Shown here piece after piece: positions 45,325-55,826 of a stretch of DNA of 64,000 nt. The stretch spans positions 558,001 through 622,000 of the forward strand of contig JARFIW010001346.1 of the NCBI GenBank assembly GCA_036346225.1. Direction: 5' to 3'. Made by a program: the position numbers and the translations under genes. The DNA is from Platerodrilus igneus (taxonomy: Eukaryota > Arthropoda > Insecta > Coleoptera > Lycidae). Positions within the stretch are counted from its first letter, which is position 1, and each line of letters opens with the position of its first letter. The notes under the pieces were generated by a model, which saw only the letters and a list, made by a program, of their open reading frames with translations, did not search any database and was not told the origin of the DNA.

Positions 45325-45960
45325 AAATTTAAGGAAAAATATCTGAAAGAACTAATATCAATCTTAATCAACAACGGTTACCCTAAACCACTTTTATCAA
45401 AACTACTACATACTAACACAATCATATTTCCACCTCAAAATAAACATACTGATATCATTTACAAAAACTTTATATATTACTAATCTTTCACCACTAATAA
45501 AAAATTACTAAACAACCTTTGTAACTATAATAAATTCAAATACTAAGTCCATTGGAAACTTTTTACTAAACTAAAAGAAAACAAATAAAGCTTTATGTAG
45601 CAATTTAGTGTATAAAATTCAATGTGAATGCAAAGCTTCCACGTAGGCCAAACCAAACAGTGGCTCTGAAATCGCATGACACAACACAAAAGTGATGCAA
45701 AATTAGAAAACTTCTTGTGCTCTTTCTATACATTTATACAATACAAAACACAAAGTCAATTATGATAATGTGAAAATTTTAGATATAGAAAGCAATTACA
45801 AAAAGACTTTTCTTAGAATCATTTCATATAAACCAAGAACAAAATTCCATCAATCACAAAGAAGACATCAATAATTTACATACAGTTTACTCATACCTAT
45901 ACACTTTTAATTCAAAAAAATATACTAACTATAATGATATTGCTTACACAGAATTCTATT
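45325..45960 (+). pseudogene. Penelope-like coding remnant in the right arm
   Basis: It reads KYLKELISILINNGYPKPLLSKLL, the post-RT block seen in the 29.5-kb PLE, and near 45610 VYKIQCECKAST, a relic of the GIY-YIG core. Stops and shifts are frequent and the catalytic residues cannot be followed. Confidence 0.6.
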
Positions 45961-46466
45961 TAATTTAAGTCAAAAGTCAACCTGTTTACTACACCTGTAA
46001 AATATATGATTTTAAAATCTAACTATTTTTATGCAACCCACCATACAAAAAATTTTTACAAATAAACCACATACTACTATTTAAATAAAAATATAATCAA
46101 ATAGTGTCATAATTTGTTGTTTGATGTCATCCTTGATCCTACATTTTGTCAAATAAGTGAACTGACATTTCATTCAAAATTAATTAATTTAATCAGTAAT
46201 ATGACAAGCTTCCTTCTGTTACTTTATTATGGGTGAATACATAAAATAATTTTATCAAGTAATAAGTAGTTAAACATATATTACCTGTTATATGAATTAC
46301 CTATTTATATACTTTTTCATGTAGATCGATGATTAAAAATTATACAAACAACATTTAATACAAATGATACACATTTAATGTTTTGTGTTTAATTTATGAG
46401 CGACTTATCCCAGAACCAAAAACAAAATCTTTTCTAATTTAACTACGCTCAAGAATTATCAAGAAC

Positions 46467-46472
<6 letters not shown>

Positions 46473-46512
<40 letters not shown>
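46473..46512. repeat. (TA)n tract
   Basis: Target of the mariner that starts at 46513. Confidence 0.95.
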
Positions 46513-46515
<3 letters not shown>

Positions 46516-48422
46516 TGCTTCCCAAAAGTAACGGATAAATTCGATTAAATGATTATTGGCAATTTCTGAGTAAAAGCTCTGACACGTCGATTTTATTTTT
46601 AAATTGTCATTTAATTATATAATTTTAACCCCCACCCTTCAACCCCTAAGCGCTAGCATCCCTACTTAAAAATTTTAAATGGCAATGTACCCTTGTGATA
46701 CCTCAATTAATAGCATTTTCATGCAGAAATAAAATTTTACAAAAATTCTAAATCGGTTGATAAATAACTGTTTTATTCAATAAAAACTTATTCGCTTAAA
46801 GTGCCAATTATCGGGTATGCCTTGACAAACAAAATGTTTGTAAAGTGTCAAATAAGTTTAGTGAAAGTACGTTAGTTAAGTGCGTGTTGTTTGTTTAATA
46901 ATAAGTCAGTTTTATTCAATAAACAAAACTTGAATAACAAACAAAAACAAACCCAATTTAAATTAAATGTTCAAACTGCTGTCCGTTAGTCGCTAGGCAG
47001 TATCTTAATCTAGAGACAAACTCTTGTTGAACTTTGTTTACTGTCTGAGGGGAAATTAAGCAAATTTCATTCCGGATTCTCTGCTTTAACTCGTTTATGT
47101 TTTGAGGCCTATTCAGATACACTTTAGGTTTTAAATAACCCCAGAGGAAATAATCCAAACGGGTTAAGTCGGGAGACCTAGCGGTCCATTCAATTTGTCC
47201 TCGTCTACCAATCCACCTCATAGGAAATACCTGGTCAAAATATTCCCGTACAGGACGTGCATAGTAGGGAGGCGCACCATCTTGCTGTAGACAAATACTG
47301 GGATGAGGTAAATCAGGATCTTCTACATTGGGATGTAGTACCGCTAAAGCCCGAATTAATTCAAATTGGAGAAAATTTAGATACTGTTCTCCATTGAGTG
47401 TTCTCTCAAAAAAGTATGGTCCAATAACTTTATTACCCACTATTCCCGCCCAAACATTAATCTTTTGTGGAAATTGTGTATTTGCTTCCATCATCCAATG
47501 CGGATTTTCATTAGCTCAATAACAGCAATTCTGCTTATTAACGGTGCCATATAAATAAAATGTTGCTTCACCAGAAAACGTATTTCCTTCAAATCCAGGA
47601 TTATCATTGCAAAGTTCCATCGTTGTCTCACAAAATTGCGCTCGCCTATCAAAATCATCATCTGATAACTCTTGCGGTGAAACTTTTGCTTACAGAGAAA
47701 ACTATGACTGCACTTTTTGATGCATTTAACTGTGAAGCGACTCCCGCAACGCTTGAATGTGGATTTTTCTGCACAAATAGCAAGTCATCCATTTCTGAAT
47801 CTTCATCTAAAGCTGATGGACGTCCATTTTTAGATTTATCTCGTACGCGTCCAATATTCCGAAATTTATTTTCAATTAGGCTTATTGTTGATTGCGAGAT
47901 TAGGGGGAGATCGGGATGAATTACATTGAATAAAATTCGAACTTCTTTGTGCGTTCGAATTCTATCTCCAAAGCCAATCATCATTAAAATTTCAATCCTT
48001 TCGGCTTCGTTAAGTCTCATTTTTGCTGACTTATTATTAAACAAGCAGCACGCACTTAACTAACGTACTTTCACTAAACTTATTTGACACTTTACAAACA
48101 TTTTGTTTGTCAAAGCCTACCCGATAATTGGCACTTTAAGTAAATAAGTTTTTATTGAATAAAGCAGTTGTTTATCAACGGATTTAGAATTTTTTGTAAA
48201 ATTCTATTTCTGCATGAAAAATGCTATTAATTGAGGTATCACAAGGGTACATTGCTATTTAAAATTTTTAAATAGGGATGCTAGCGCTTAGGGGTTGAAG
48301 GGTGGTGGGTTAAAACTACATAATTAAATGACAATTTAAAATAAAATCGACGTGTCAGAGCTTTTTACTCAGAAATTGTCAATAATCATTTAATCGAATA
48401 TATCCGTTACTTTCGGGACTCA

Positions 48423-48425
<3 letters not shown>
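46513..48425 (-). mobile_element. DD41D mariner with about 395-bp TIRs, inserted in (TA)n
   Basis: It begins TA-CAGTGCTTCCCAAAAGTAACGG and ends with the near complement CCGTTACTTTCGGGACTCACTG-TA. Arms run to about 46915 and from about 48035. The (TA)n tract continues on both sides, so it integrated within the microsatellite. The minus-strand transposase is disrupted. Confidence 0.9.
46958..48044 (-). pseudogene. DD41D mariner transposase, first Asp lost
   Basis: The N-terminal frame (47658-48044) has a helix-turn-helix start (MRLNEAERIEILMMIGFGDRIRTHKEV; a NGRPSALDE linker; ASQLNASKSAV). A frameshift near 47690 follows. The middle region reads TFSGEATFYLYG where the family has FSDEA, so the first catalytic Asp is Gly. 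A TGA near 47518 replaces a Trp. The C-terminal frame (46958-47494) has LQQDGAPPYYA (second Asp) and WTARSPDLTRLDYFLWGYL (third Asp 41 residues later). Inactive on three counts. Confidence 0.9.

Positions 48426-48466
<41 letters not shown>
48426..48466. repeat. (TA)n tract
   Basis: Lies between the mariner and the LTR-like sequence starting TGCCGTGG. Confidence 0.95.
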
Positions 48467-48468
<2 letters not shown>

Positions 48469-49139
48469 CCGTGGACTCAGGAACGAAGCTTTAACATCGA
48501 GCCTTCACCTAAATCATTTGAACCCCGCGAATTGGTCGTCATAAAATTGCTGTGGACTCATCAAAATTCGGGAACTAAGGTTTTCGAATCGAGCCCCAGC
48601 GTTGGGTCGTCATACAATTTCCGTGGAACTTACAAAAATTCGGAACTCAGGAACGAAACTATAACATCGATTCTTCACCTGGGTCAACATACAAGTTTTC
48701 GGAAAAAAAAAATAAAAATTTTAAAAATTTCTTACCCCTCTTAATGAGACCGCCCTCGAATTCTTTCAGCTTTCCTGGCTAGCTCAGCTGTGCCTCTTCT
48801 CGAATACCTAATTTTACAGACTTACGTCTTTCCCACTCGCACACCATTCAATAAAACTTCCAAATAATACCACAACCATACAACCTTTTATTTATACCTA
48901 TTAACAGATAAATTATATTCGCATGTGTTAAAACATTTTGATACACTAATTATAATTTAAAACTCAAATTATGGTATGTTTTTAAAGTCCTTGATTTTTC
49001 TAATGATTTTTAAACAAATTCAATGAGATATGAGTAGATGGGCGCCACATGTTACCCTAAATTGACTTCACACTGGAGTATGGTGAGCCCATTATAACCC
49101 AGTTCAGTTTGTATATGCCTTTTAAACATATACATTAAA
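48467..49139 (+). repeat. LTR fragment at (TA)n with internal tandem units
   Basis: It starts TGCCGTGGACTC. The first 230 bp are three diverged units of about 70 bp, each holding GGTCGTCATAMAATT.CYGTGGA and a CGAACCCCAGCG-like or GAGCCTTCACC-like block. A GGCTAGCTCAGCTG landmark follows at 48777 and a CAATAAAACTTCC stretch at 48849, as in the other LTRs of this family. A GGGCGCCACATGTTACCC string at 49031 could be a leader trace. It stops at the non-LTR element. Confidence 0.55.
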
Positions 49140-51228
49140 ACAAATGATCAAGATAAAAGATGCAGCTCTTAGTAAATATAACAGAACTAGGAGAGTTTCG
49201 GACCGTACTTATTTCAAAGAGCTGAGAAACTATGTCACACAAGCCGTTAGGAATGAAAAGAAGGCATTTTATATTTACATGATTTCACTATATAAAAATA
49301 ACTCTAAACAGCTATGGAAGTTCTTTGAAAAAAGCCAACATACATCGGAAACCTAAAAATACAATTAATTTAAAAATGTAGATCCGGATTGTCTCAATCA
49401 ACATTTTATAAATGATATTCCACTTACTCAAGTTGCAGAAAATACAATTAGATACTTTTCATTGCAGAAATTTCCATTAAGAACAGAGGAACTAATATTT
49501 CACACAGTATCCTCGGATGATGTGATTAAAGCAGTTAATAAACAGTCATCGAATGCTACAGGCTTGGATGGGATCTCACTAAAAATGCTAAAATTGATTT
49601 TGCCGTTTTGCATTAATGTTTTTACACATATTATTAATTCCATCCTAATTAATTCAACGATGCCGGATCTATGGAAAAAATCTTTAATCACACCTATACC
49701 TAAGGTCAGTGTTGCGACATCTTATGAGGAACTTCGGCCAATAAACATTTTAGCAACCATCTCTAAGGTGGTTGAATACATAATATACATACAAATTACC
49801 AACTGCATTGATAATAATGAAATACTGCCACAAATCCAGTCGGGTTTTTGTGCTAAGCACAGTACTGCAACAGTCTTATGCAAAATTATGAATGACCTGG
49901 TTCTGAATATGGAAAACTCACAAACCACGTTAATGGTATACCTTGATTATAGCAAGGCTTTTGATGTAATAAATCATTGACTCTTAATTGCAAAGCTATC
50001 CTACTATGGTTGGAGCTCATCTGCACTGCAACTTATGACTAGCTATTTATCTGGAAGAACTCAACAAGTAAAACTAAACCGAGTGGTCTCAAGCGAGTTA
50101 CATGTAAGACAAGGAGTTCCGCAGGGGAGTATCCTTGGTCCGCTGTTGTTTACTATTTTCACAGCAGATCTGCCTATTGTAATAATTGGGAACTGTAAAA
50201 TCCATATGTATGCCGACGACACCCAACTATATATACCTGGAGACCCGTATAATGCGAACCAGGTTATTTTAGAGATGAACAATAACTTAGAGGCAGTACT
50301 CACCTGGACATCAAACAATGGTCTAACTTTGAACCCTAAAAAAACAATATGTCAGTGTATAGGATCTCCATATTTCTGTTCAGTGTTCAAAAACAACTTA
50401 AACTCGGAAATAGTATTAAACAAATGCGTTATAGCATTCAGCTACAAGGCGAAAAACCTACGCGTAATCTGTGATGGTAGTTTAAATTTCGAGAGTCACG
50501 TAAATAAGGTTCGCAGTATTACATACTTTAAACTGAAATCCATTTATAAATTCAAGATGATGCTTCCTTCGGAGATAAAGTGGAAATTGTGTCAAGCGCT
50601 TGTAATAAGCCACATTGGTTATTGTAGCACTGTCTATTTTAGTTACCTCTCTGAGAAACTGAGGAACAAGCTTCAAATCATCCAGAATTGCTGTCTGAGA
50701 TTTGCTTATAATGTTCCCTATAGGGAGCATGTGACTCCAATCTATAATAGACTGGAAATCCTAAAATTAAAACCACACTGTGAGCTTTTGTTTGCAACTA
50801 TGTTATTTAATATATAGAAATCAGGTCAACCAGCTTACCTATATAGTCTGCTAAATGTAAGAACTTCTGCACACACTTGCAACCTGCGCAACAATAATCA
50901 ATTAACTATACCGTACTATAAGACATCTAAATTTAAGTGCTCATTTGAATTCAACAGTGCCTACATATTTAACAAATATGAACATCTCTTTCTATTAGTG
51001 GATTCTGTTCCTGTATTTAAAAAACTTTTATTTAAAAAACTTATGAACTCTCAAAAACAATTGTAGTGTGATGTGAATGTATTGTAATGTAATGGAAAGT
51101 AATGTAATGCAAATGGGATATGCGAACAACAGCTATGCTGACATGTTCCCATTTAAGTAGTTGTTGTAAGAGGTGGTTACAATTACTACTTAATAAATAA
51201 TAATAATAATAAAAAAAAACAAAATTTT
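49140..51228 (+). mobile_element. Non-LTR retrotransposon, 5'-truncated, nearly intact RT
   Basis: It carries the linker and RT of a Jockey/I/CR1-like element and ends in a (TAA)n-A tail (51192-51220). The endonuclease and ORF1 are absent upstream. The RT is far better preserved than the Jockey copy at 40-42 kb. Confidence 0.8.
49144..50817 (+). pseudogene. Non-LTR reverse transcriptase with few lesions
   Basis: Frame 1 (49144-49356) is the pre-RT linker and ends in a stop. Frame 2 (49462-49980) has DVIKAVNKQSSNATGLDGIS, ELRPINILATISKVVE, QSGFCAKHSTATVL and VYLDYSKAFDVINH (first catalytic Asp), then TGA at 49978. The same frame reopens directly as 50035-50817: SYLSGRTQQV, VRQGVPQGSILGPLLFTIF, HMYADDTQLY (catalytic YADD), LTWTSNNGLTLNPKKT and the thumb region. 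Catalytic residues are intact; the stop and missing 5' part disable it. Confidence 0.85.
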
Positions 51229-52359
51229 ACAGACTCGTTTACCCTTTACAATTCAATTTTTATCCTGAATAAAATTTTGGATGTTTTAAATACACCCCTT
51301 TTCAATATTCAACATCAATAAATTGTCCAGTACATGTATCTTTTACAATAAGTTTTTACAACCAAAAATATGCCACCAAAAAAAAAGTCAACCACACAGC
51401 ACAAAATTTCACAAATGTTTATAAAACAACAGAAATTTAAAATAAATTACCTGGAGAATTCTTCAGGCTTCCTTCCCGTCGAAGATGATTGCCAGAACAC
51501 CCCTCTTAATGTCCCCATTTACTGTGTGGCTCAGCGGATCCACAGGCCTCTACCATCTGCTACCTCTGCAAGCTATGCGCCTTGTCTCACAGTACCATTG
51601 CATATATCATGCATACAAACTCGATTAGTTGTGGTGCTTACCCCCATATATCATGCTGCCATTTAATGATTTTTGTGTGTTGTAGTAGCTGGACCTTTAT
51701 TAATTTAATACGCACTACTCGTACCTCACGTTAATAATTAAAGGTCTGCTACTACTGTTTTATACTTGCAACCACTATATTTACGGTAACGTAATCACAT
51801 ACATAAAATACTCACAGAAAGCTTTACTGTTATGGTGGTCTGAATCGGCATTCAGCACTTTATCGAAGTAAAGAAAAATAGAAGAGCAGAGAACCTTAAT
51901 AACCTAGGTTGGGTATTTATATCCTTTTTTAAACCCCCCTAGTGGACGCGCTTCCTGCGAAAAGCCTATTTTTAAAACGAATTCTACAAATTTCGAATAT
52001 AACCGTCTCTAAATTCGTAAAATTTGTTCCGTCCTATGTGCTGTATACCTCGAATTCGCTTTCAACTTTCGCACGTTCGTACGTTTGGAAAACTGTCTGC
52101 TTGCAACCAATGACAAAATTCTCTGTCGTCACAAACTCCACCTAAGTTCTATTTATCTCTGTTCTAAGCATGTTTGTTGTCTCGTTCAAAACCCCACTTG
52201 AGTTACAGAAAATCGATATTGTCGACATCCTATCTCAACTCCACTGTCTCTATCTGTTGTATATAACCGATTGTGCATTTCCCTCGCTCCTTAAGATGTT
52301 TGTTACCCTAGTTGTTTATACCAAACTGACGGTTGAAAATAATTTCTATGAAATCCTAT
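51229..52359. other. Unassigned DNA
   Basis: A 98-codon frame at 51370-51666 starts with a basic stretch (MPPKKKSTTQHKISQMF) but matches no family I recognise. The rest shows no domain. It may be interior sequence of the LTR element whose LTR begins at 52360. Confidence 0.4.
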
Positions 52360-53955
52360 TGTAACGTACATAAAAATTCTGTGAACGTAACCTTTAAAAA
52401 GCAGGTGTTTTGTTAATTATGGATCGTTTTGAACATAACAATTCCTAGACTTTCTATTTTTTCGTATCTGATAAAACTGACTGAATAAATCTTATTGAAT
52501 CAAATAAAGCAATTCTAGAACACACAATATAATAATTGATAATATTTACAACACTCAAAATTTTCCTTTTTGTACAAAATATCTACATATACCAGATTTA
52601 TGCTTTTCTGAAAGCCAGCAAAAATATCTTTTAATTATATTCAGGGACCTTATTTAAGTGACCTTTTTGATGACTCTTACAAATATACAATGCATAGCAA
52701 ATATTAAATCGAAAACAGTCTTTCAATAATACAGTGTATTAAAAATTGCTAACCTGGAATGGGTTCTGGAGTTCCATCCTAGTCTATGATCTGCATCACC
52801 TTGCTTTATCCGCTTTGCTTATTGGTATGCCGGCCCCATATAAGAATTGCCTTCCATAAATCGCTTCCAATTAAAATCGTACCAAATTACAGTACATCCA
52901 AAATTAAACGTCCCAAATTAGAACATGTCCAAATTAAAATATGTTTAAATTAAAATATCCAACATCCCAAATTGGAATGTCTCCAAATTAGAATATCATC
53001 AAAATTAAACGTCCCAAATCGGAATATGTCCAGATTAAAATATCACCAAAATGAGAATATCACCAAAGTTAGAAGTCCCAAATTAAAGCCCTGTTTTGTA
53101 AATATTAGAAATGAATTTAATTAAGTTGTTTAACGCCTATCTATAGATCGGCTTATATTTTGTTGCACAAATTCTCGCACTTTTAAATCTCATTTGTTTT
53201 AATTTTTATTTCACTAATTGCGTGAGTTTTTAACACCTTCGAACATAGTTGTTGCTCAGCTAAATATAGACTAAAATGTCGTTTAGTTTCTATCGTATAT
53301 ATAAGCCCTTCCTACAATTGTTTTCATTGGCGTGTTTACAATCTAGGCTGATACTTTTGCCTTATCGGGCAGTACTCGGAATTTTTACAAATTACCTAGT
53401 TTACATCTTCGACGAATGCTCTATTTATCACGTCAGCATTCATCATATTACCGTATTGTCCTAGGATTTCCAACTTTTGGCTTTTCATTAACTCACGTAT
53501 TCCATATTTGTTAATTTATTATATAATTGAACCGCCTGGTGTTTATTTGTTTTCCACAGAATATTGGTTTTTTGAACAAATGTGTTCTCGAGTCACGTAA
53601 CGATTTTCTAATAATGAATTATTTGGTATGCGTTTACGTTGATATTTTTGACGCAATTGTTAAATCTTTGCAATGCCAATTTATCTATGCTTCCCGGTAA
53701 TTTAATTTTGATGCAATTTATTGAATTTTAAAATCTTATCTTTACTTGTAAACTATACTTAGACATATTTATGTTCTCATACATTTAATTCCGTATATTT
53801 TATGTACAGTGTCCTCTTAAGTGACATTATGTAGAATGGCCGATTTACTCTTATAATTTCTGGAATTATTTGATTTTCTTAGAGTTAAAGTTGCTTATAT
53901 TTATCCTGCGACCCCTATGACTTAATCTACCCTTAAACTACCCTATTATCATAGC

Positions 53956-53956
<1 letters not shown>
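52360..53956. repeat. LTR (about 1.6 kb) of the (TA)n-associated family
   Basis: TGTAACG...ATAGCA. Co-linear with the element C LTR: CATAAAAATTCTGTG, AATAAAGCAATTCTAGAACACACAATATAATAATTG, TTTCGCATA-like and TACAGTGTCCTCT blocks, and CCTATGACTTAATCTACCCTTAAACTACCCTATTATCATAGCA at the end. It also has a tract (52870-53090) of short repeats of the type CCAAATTAGAATRTC, matching in position the AACGTATTTAACCA repeats of the C LTR. Followed by (TA)n. Confidence 0.7.

Positions 53957-53995
<39 letters not shown>
53957..53995. repeat. (TA)n tract
   Basis: Between the LTR and the hAT pseudogene. Confidence 0.95.
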
Positions 53996-53996
<1 letters not shown>

Positions 53997-53999
53997 CGT

Positions 54000-55022
54000 A
54001 GAAAATTTTACAGTGGCAGATTTGAGAAAAATGTTACCAAAAGTGATAGGAATAAAACTGTTTGGTGATGATCCTATGTTTGAAGTTAAAAAATACTTCT
54101 TCCAGATGACAACTAAAAGAATAGTTTTAATGGTATTTAGCAGAATGTTACAAATTAAATTTTGAAACCGTATTTCACTATAAAGTAAATGAGTTTAAGA
54201 TATTAGTTGCAGAGCACAGTTATTAGCTTCTATACGTTTTGTAGAGAATAAGGAAACAATGAACGAATTTCTTTGCTGTGGACAGCTTCCTAAACGCATA
54301 ACCGACTAATATATTTTTAATTCAATCATGTCATATTTTGAAAATTTTAATATTTCTTGGAAGTTATACATAGGAATTTGAACTGTTGGTATATCATCAA
54401 TGGCAGGCTCGATTGACGGTTCTGTGTCATTTGCAAAAAGAAAGTTTGAACATAATATCTATGTAATGTTTTATACACATAGAGTCTTTAGTTTCTAAAA
54501 CATTACCAACAACATTAATATCTGTTTTAAATATTGTAAACTTTATCAAGTTTCATTCTTTAAAAGCACAAATTTTTAAAAATCTATGTATACCAATGGA
54601 ATCTCCATATGAATTGTTATTATTGCATACTGAAGTAAAACAGTTATCCAGGGGGTAAAGTGCTAAATACAATTTTAAATCTAAAAATTGAGTTGATAGT
54701 ATTTTCAAAAGTAAAAAATCCAATTCCTATTTAAAATATTTGAAATATTGCGATTGGTATGCTAAATTAGTGTACTGAACTGATATTTTTAATTATACAG
54801 ATAGCATTTTGGATTTTTATACAAGAATATCCGACCATTTCAGAAATGGCAATTGCAGTTTTCTGCATCATATCTATGTGAAATAGAGTTCTCAACTTTA
54901 ACCAGTATAAAAACCAAGAAACGTAAAAACAATAATATAGAAAATGAAATGAGGGTAGCTATATTGCACGTTAGACATGATATAAATGACATTTGTGCTG
55001 TCCGCAGTTTTTCATTAATTTA
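54000..55022 (+). pseudogene. hAT transposase pseudogene, ZBED5-like
   Basis: In several plus-strand frames: NISWKLYIGICTVGISSMAG (54355-54412), a VNFIKFHSLKAQIFKNLC and LLLHTEVKQLSRG block (54540-54656), and the C-terminal dimerisation region EYPTISEMAIAVFCI...IEFSTLTSIKTKKRKNNNIENEMRVAIL (54826-54975), ending near DINDICAV. These match the order in ZBED5/hAT transposases (LLLHTEVRWLSRG; EYP.LS..A...L.PF....CE..FS.L...K.K.RN.L..E..LR.A). Many stops and shifts; the N-terminal BED finger and RNase H start are missing, perhaps cut by the LTR at 53956. Confidence 0.8.
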
Positions 55023-55149
55023 ATTTAATGAATTTACTTGGAATTTTTATTTTTGTTTAAATTTTTAGAAATTAAAAATTTGTAATTATAAATCCTTAAT
55101 GTTAATCTAATCTCAATCTAATATTTGTTTTGGCATTTCGAAATAATTA

Positions 55150-55194
55150 TTAATACCGAAGTGTTCCGTTAACCCGAAAAAGGCCAAGAACCAC
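55150..55194 (+). repeat. hAT 3' terminus, interrupted by BEL/Pao
   Basis: AAAAAGGCCAAGAACCAC before the BEL LTR, continued by ACCACTG after it (62052-62058), reconstitutes a typical hAT end AGAACCACTG. Confidence 0.6.
55190..55194. other. BEL/Pao target-site duplication, left copy
   Basis: ACCAC, identical to 62052-62056. Confidence 0.95.
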
Positions 55195-55591
55195 TGGATT
55201 ATTTGGGGGGAATGAGGTGATAAGATATGCTAATTATAGGGAAGGACCAATTGCTTTTTGTAGCAATAACGATAGCAGTGGAGCGGTTATGTAATAACTA
55301 AAAACAACTACAACAACTACTTAATGAAGGGTATAAATACCTTAAAGCCTGTGCCGCTGTGGGCAATAAAAGTTCACACACAAAAGCTTGCGTACAACCA
55401 AGAACACGCTCGTCCGGGTGATGGTGTCGCTTCCAAAAGCTCTCACACGACCGTCTTTTGTAACGGTTCGAGTACAACTGTGTTCACGCACTTCCACTGT
55501 CAGTATATAATGTTTCACTAAAAACTATAGGATACCCGCACTAAGTATTTATTGTCACCAATTCCAATAAATGTTCGATGATGACGTAACA
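55195..55591 (-). repeat. BEL/Pao 3' LTR
   Basis: On the element strand it starts TGTTACGTCATC and ends CCAAATAATCCA. A TATA-like GTATAAATACC (plus-strand sense) lies near 55331-55341. The minus-strand purine stretch TTTGGTGGGCGGTA next to it is the likely polypurine tract. Confidence 0.95.
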
Positions 55592-55826
55592 TACCGCCCA
55601 CCAAATTCATAGAATTTTGAAAAGGAGGGAAGTAGGTTGGGTGAAGGAAATCACATGGGATTTGACCTTGCTAGGAAAACAGGTAACGAAAGATAGGGTG
55701 GTACACTACAGCGAGCGCCAACTATGCAAAAATAAAAATATATATATATAAATAAGCAAATATGTAAAAATAATATACTACTATACATGTAAGAAATGTG
55801 TATATACATCTAAACATAAAATAAAA

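Larger units (their letters stand above)
44170..46435. mobile_element. Palindromic Penelope-like pair, about 1.1-kb arms
   Basis: Left arm 44170-45240 and right arm about 45330-46435 are reverse complements along almost their whole length, with scattered differences. The outer 0.5 kb is highly similar, and the inner half is more diverged but co-linear (e.g. AATTCAAATACTAAGTCCAT near 45535 against its complement near 45095). The right arm carries decayed plus-strand PLE coding, and the left arm the same in reverse. The centre is near 45290. (TA)n tracts bound both sides. Confidence 0.75.

Noticed and set aside
51370..51666. Possible transposase N-terminus (MPPKKKSTTQHKISQMF)
   Set aside because: Short basic start only; no zinc finger or further domain.
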